From Mediterranea sp. (in: CFB group bacteria) (lineage in GTDB: Bacteria; Bacteroidota; Bacteroidia; Bacteroidales; Bacteroidaceae): DNA of 33,599 nucleotides. Below are positions 30,733 through 33,599 of this stretch, piece after piece; positions within the stretch are counted from its first letter, which is position 1; each line of letters begins with the position of its first letter. The translations under genes and the position numbers were made by a program. The notes below the pieces were generated by a model. That model searched no databases and was not told the origin of the DNA. It saw nothing but the letters and a program-made list of their open reading frames with translations. The stretch spans positions 1-33,599 of the forward strand of contig JAISIZ010000089.1 in assembly GCA_031261785.1 (NCBI GenBank), in the 5' to 3' direction.

Positions 30733-31371
30733 TTATTTATCCACGTCCCAATGGGCGGGGTCTTTGCGCCATTCGTTGAGCGTTTCCACGTCGGATGGCT
30801 CGATGTAGCCTGTGCGCAGGGCGGCGTCGAGCACGGCCTCGTAGTTGGTGAGCGTCACCAAGGGTACCTTGGCGCTCTTGAAGGCTTCCTCGGCCACGGG
30901 GAAGCCGTAAGTGTAGGCGGCTACCATGCCGATCACCTCGCATCCGTCGCGGCGTATGGCTTCCACGGCTTTGAGGCTGCTGCCCCCGGTGGAGATGAGG
31001 TCTTCGACCACCACCACTTTCATGCCCGGGCGAAGCTCGCCCTCGATGAGGTTCTCCAGTCCGTGATCTTTTGGGGTGGAACGTACGTAGACGAACGGCA
31101 GGTTGAGGGCGTCGGCTACCAGGGCGCCTTGTGGGATGGCGCCAGTGGCCACTCCCGCGATGGCGTCGACTTGCTGGAAACGTTCCATTATGAGGCGTGT
31201 GATTTCTGTCTTCACGAAGTTGCGCAGCGAAGGGTAGGAGAGTGTTTTGCGGTTATCGCAATAGAAGGGCGATTTCCATCCCGAAGCCCACGTAAATGGA
31301 TTGGCGGGCTGGAGCTTGATGGCTTTGATTTTCAACAATTTCTCTGCGAATTGTCTCTCTAAGTGTTTCAT
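30733..31371 (-). CDS. pyrE: Orotate phosphoribosyltransferase
   Basis: A 212-residue type I phosphoribosyltransferase. It begins MKHLERQFAEKLLKIKAIKL and contains FTWASGWKSPFYCDNRKTLS (orotate/PRPP side). The PRPP-binding signature is VVVVEDLISTGGSSLKAVEA (~residues 116-135). It converts orotate to OMP in pyrimidine synthesis. The ATG at 31371 is chosen over a TTG six bases upstream. A -7 box TATTTTTG lies at 31408-31401 on the minus strand without a clear -33. It is first gene of the pyrE-SRPBCC-argH unit. Confidence 0.95.
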   Translation of the reverse strand: MKHLERQFAEKLLKIKAIKLQPANPFTWASGWKSPFYCDNRKTLSYPSLRNFVKTEITRLIMERFQQVDAIAGVATGAIPQGALVADALNLPFVYVRSTPKDHGLENLIEGELRPGMKVVVVEDLISTGGSSLKAVEAIRRDGCEVIGMVAAYTYGFPVAEEAFKSAKVPLVTLTNYEAVLDAALRTGYIEPSDVETLNEWRKDPAHWDVDK

Positions 31372-31475
31372 AACCAAACTGTATTATTTGTTATTCGGCA
31401 CAAAAATAGATAAATAGAACGAAAACAGGAAAGATGTCCTCGTTTATTTACTCAATTTTTGCAATTGGACGTTAG

Positions 31476-32186
31476 TTAGCCGTCGTAGGTGGTCCGATAG
31501 CTTTTCAGCTCATTGCGGAGTTCGTGCGCCCGTCCGTCGGTGTGTAGGTTGAGCAGTGCCCAGAAGCGTTCGCTGTGGTTCATCTCCACGGTGTGGCACA
31601 GCTCGTGCAGGATAACGTAGTCGATGAGGCGCGACGGCAGCAACAGCAGGTAGAAGGAGAGGTTGATGACGCCGCGGTTGGAGCAGCTTCCCCAGCGTCC
31701 GTGGCTGGAGCTGATCTTCAGGGCGGCGTATTTCAGCCCACTGTCGCGGGCGAGGGCGATGAGGCGCGGCAGCAAGATAACTTTGGCGTTGCGGCGTAGC
31801 TCCTCATCGATGACTTTGCGCAGCCAGGTCTGTAGGCTCTCGTCGGCGAAGTTGGCGTTGGGTGGGCAGATGATTTCTGTCCGTCCCCATTCGGAGCGGG
31901 CGAGGAAACGGGGTGAGATGCCTTGTCGCAGCGAGAGGTTGAAGTGTTCCGTCCGGATGGTGAAAGAGAGGTCAATGAGCCGTTGGGCCGGCACGTCAGG
32001 CCGACGGGCGAGCAGCCGTGGACGTACGTCGTCGATGGCTTTCAGCATCCCTTCGCGCGTGGTTCCCGGAGGGAGCGTCAGGTAGATGGCGTCGCTCTTC
32101 ATCCTGAACACGTACCGCTTGGCGCGGGGATTGAGTTTCGCCACGATGCGTCCGAGTTCCTGGTCTTCAATGATAATGCCTGTCAT
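31476..32186 (-). CDS. YgjP-type metallopeptidase-like protein (DUF45)
   Basis: A 236-residue protein with the gluzincin motif HELCHTVEMNHSERFW (~residues 188-203): two Zn His and the general-base Glu, plus the downstream N-H-S-x-x-F-W typical of YgjP/DUF45. The preceding ISSSHGRWGSCSNRGVINLS is also diagnostic. The family is M48-related. Roles are poorly known, and it is often encoded with restriction systems or alone, as here. No signal peptide, so cytoplasmic. A -7-like TATTTTTG lies at 32228-32221 on the minus strand. Confidence 0.9.
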   Translation of the reverse strand: MTGIIIEDQELGRIVAKLNPRAKRYVFRMKSDAIYLTLPPGTTREGMLKAIDDVRPRLLARRPDVPAQRLIDLSFTIRTEHFNLSLRQGISPRFLARSEWGRTEIICPPNANFADESLQTWLRKVIDEELRRNAKVILLPRLIALARDSGLKYAALKISSSHGRWGSCSNRGVINLSFYLLLLPSRLIDYVILHELCHTVEMNHSERFWALLNLHTDGRAHELRNELKSYRTTYDG

Positions 32187-32270
32187 AGCGCGTATGGCTT
32201 CCTTTATTCTGGAAATGGGGCAAAAATAGTGAAAAAAAGGATGCGCCCATAAAAAAAGTGAGTGGGACGT

Positions 32271-32298
32271 GCAACTTTATCCGCCGGGGCCACGTCTA
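32271..32298 (+). promoter_or_regulatory. Possible ECF-sigma promoter of the head-GIN gene
   Basis: GCAACTTT (32271-32278) and CGTCTA (32293-32298), with 15 nt between GCAACTT and CGTCTA, fit the AAC ... CGTC layout of extracytoplasmic-function sigma promoters. No TAnnTTTG box is present before this gene. The distance to the ATG is 32 nt. Confidence 0.45.
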
Positions 32299-32330
32299 CT
32301 AAATATAAACTTTAAAAAACAGGAATCGTT

Positions 32331-33113
32331 ATGAAAACAAGAGTTTTGGGCTGCGCGCTTGCCGCCATACTGCTGATGGTATTCGCATCGGGCTGTGTCG
32401 GGGGAGAGTATGTCACGGCAAGCAAGAATTACATCACGAAAGAGATGAAAATGGACAACTTCCACGCCGTCAACCTTCAGGGAAGCGGGAACGTGGCGTA
32501 CCGTCAGGGTGACGAGCCACGCGTGGAAATCTATGGTTCCGACAACGTCGTCGAGAAATTGGACGTTTTCGTGGAGGGTGGGACACTGTATCTCAAGTAC
32601 AAGAAAGGCGTGCGGGTACGTGGCGATAGCAAGCTCTCCTACCGTGTCTATTCGCCGGAGCTGAATGGCCTGTCCATCAATGGCGCGGGCAACGTCATGT
32701 TCGCCAACGGAGTGAACAGCCAAGGTGACTTGAGCGTCACTATCAACGGTTCGGGAAACATCAAAGGTGAGGCTATGCGATGCCGCGACCTTTCGGTAAA
32801 GATCAATGGTTCGGGCAGGGTAGACCTCAAGGGGATAGAGAGCGCCTCGTGCTCGTTCGCAATCAACGGCTCGGGCGACTTGCGTCTCGGCGGTACCTCG
32901 GGCACTATCGACATGCGCATCTCCGGGGCGGGAAACATCCGCGCCGACGAGCTGAAGGCGGGTAGCGTATCCGTCGGTATCTCCGGATCGGGTGACGTGA
33001 AATGCTACGCCACCGAGAAGCTGAAGGCGAGAATCTCGGGTGCGGGCAACATTGGCTATAAGGGCGATCCCAAAGAGATAGACGTGCCCCGCAAGGGAGT
33101 CAGGAAACTGTGA
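32331..33113 (+). CDS. Head-GIN domain (DUF2807) lipoprotein
   Basis: A 260-residue exported protein. The signal sequence ends LLMVFASGC, a probable lipobox with Cys22, so it is likely lipid-anchored. From residue ~45 on it shows repeated turns of about 20 residues with a G-S/A-G corner: LQGSGNV, INGAGNV, INGSGNI, INGSGRV, INGSGDL, ISGAGNI, ISGSGDV, ISGAGNI. This is the DUF2807 right-handed beta-helix-like fold. The family is widespread in Bacteroidetes and its function is unknown; an adhesin or envelope-stress role has been suggested. A putative ECF promoter precedes it and a 41-bp tandem array follows it. Confidence 0.9.
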   Translation: MKTRVLGCALAAILLMVFASGCVGGEYVTASKNYITKEMKMDNFHAVNLQGSGNVAYRQGDEPRVEIYGSDNVVEKLDVFVEGGTLYLKYKKGVRVRGDSKLSYRVYSPELNGLSINGAGNVMFANGVNSQGDLSVTINGSGNIKGEAMRCRDLSVKINGSGRVDLKGIESASCSFAINGSGDLRLGGTSGTIDMRISGAGNIRADELKAGSVSVGISGSGDVKCYATEKLKARISGAGNIGYKGDPKEIDVPRKGVRKL

Positions 33114-33189
33114 GACAAACGAAGGGAAACACGACGAATACTCTTTCATAAGCGAATAACATAAAAGGACGCTACACCCTTTATTTTTA

Positions 33190-33243
33190 AGTCTCGCGAA
33201 GCTGCGCACGGAGGTTGATGCCCCGATGCCCTTCGCGGGACTT
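33190..33243. terminator. Imperfect hairpin after the head-GIN gene
   Basis: AAGTCTCGCGAAG (33190-33202) and CTTCGCGGGACTT (33231-33243) pair over 13 bp with one mismatch and a 28-nt loop. Only CGTTTTG follows, so its terminator strength is doubtful. Confidence 0.45.
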
Positions 33244-33385
33244 CGTTTTGTGCCGGAGCGGCAAGAAGTTTGGAAGCCCGGACTTCCTGACTTCGTCAAT
33301 GCGCCACCCCTTTTTTCTCATCCTTCGAAGAGGCGTCATGCAAGGACCTATCTCGAAGACGCGAAAGCTTCATGCAAATCCGCAT

Positions 33386-33599
33386 GAGACGAGAAGCCCG
33401 GGCTTTTTTCTCCATTCTCGAAGTATGATTACAAAAGCCCGGGCTTTTTTCTCCATTCTCGAAATCTGATTACAAAAGCCCGGGCTTTTTTCTCCATTCC
33501 CGAAATCTGATTACAAAAGCTCGGGCTTTTTTCTCCATTCCCGAAGTATGATTACAAAAGCTCGGGCTTTTTTTCCCATTCCCGAAATCTGATTACAAA
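33386..33599. repeat. Second 41-bp tandem array, terminator-like units, runs off window
   Basis: Units of exactly 41 bp start at 33386 (degenerate 5' part), 33427, 33468, 33509 and 33550, with a partial unit at 33591-33599. Each holds AAAAGCCCGGGCTTTTTT (or AAAAGCTCGGGCTTTTTT), a self-complementary stem followed by T's, then CTCCATTC-YCGAARTMT and GATTAC. Variants are ordered: CCC core in the first three units, CTC in the last two. More degenerate related sequence precedes it (33250-33385). The array continues beyond the window. Confidence 0.92.

Noticed and set aside
33386-33599. CRISPR array
   Set aside because: The whole 41-bp unit is conserved, so there are no unique spacers.

Overview
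The window looks like chromosomal DNA of a high-GC member of the Bacteroidales, probably Bacteroidaceae-like. The evidence is the gene content (RbfA next to a LolC/E-type permease, EngB next to a DUF4923 protein, DAHP synthase fused to a C-terminal chorismate mutase, a head-GIN lipoprotein), promoters of the TTG / TAnnTTTG type, and start codons without Shine-Dalgarno sites. Species cannot be fixed from sequence alone. Most of the window is conserved core metabolism and housekeeping. The unusual material is in the intergenic regions.

Layout. 1-1555: 3' end of an AAA-like/PD-(D/E)XK protein, then an acyltransferase-3 membrane protein. 1626-3413: tRNA-Pro(CGG), LolC/E-type permease and rbfA. 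3577-4423: a perfect 30-bp-arm palindrome, then a decayed hicA toxin gene beside an intact hicB. 4453-7141 (minus): a sodium:solute symporter, engB and a secreted DUF4923 protein, likely one operon. 7232-8925 (plus): recR, a small membrane protein and a GNAT acetyltransferase. 8963-10968 (minus): YqgE and a PLP aminotransferase. 11133-11277: tRNA-Asp and its terminator.

11415-15682 is the functional centre: a complete phenylalanine/tyrosine operon (pheA, aromatic aminotransferase, DAHP synthase-chorismate mutase, tyrA). It is preceded by a promoter, a 31-codon leader peptide with an uninterrupted Phe/Tyr cluster, and a strong terminator directly before pheA. This is a textbook-style ribosome-mediated attenuator, and a candidate antiterminator lies inside the conserved-looking tail of the leader gene. 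A further AAA-ATPase/PD-(D/E)XK gene follows the operon.

17307-21494: a TPR protein, a ~1 kb gene-poor gap holding a six-unit 41-bp tandem array, a secreted amidase, and trpS. 21561-26300 (minus): a compact polysaccharide-export operon (initiating sugar-phosphate transferase, Wza-like lipoprotein, Wzc-like BY-kinase with a Tyr-rich tail). 26620-32186 (minus): dnaK, a MITE-like palindromic intergenic element, then pyrE-SRPBCC-argH as an operon, and a YgjP-type metallopeptidase. 32331-33113: head-GIN lipoprotein with a possible ECF-sigma promoter. 33386-33599: a second 41-bp tandem array that runs off the window.

The recurring theme is short-period palindromic repeat DNA between genes: two 41-bp tandem arrays whose units each carry a small hairpin, two 7-nt-period inverted repeats (14763-14904, 21488-21574) and two 9-nt-period inverted repeats (3577-3649, 28793-28869). 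These, together with the aromatic attenuator, are the best candidates for undescribed or under-described biology here.
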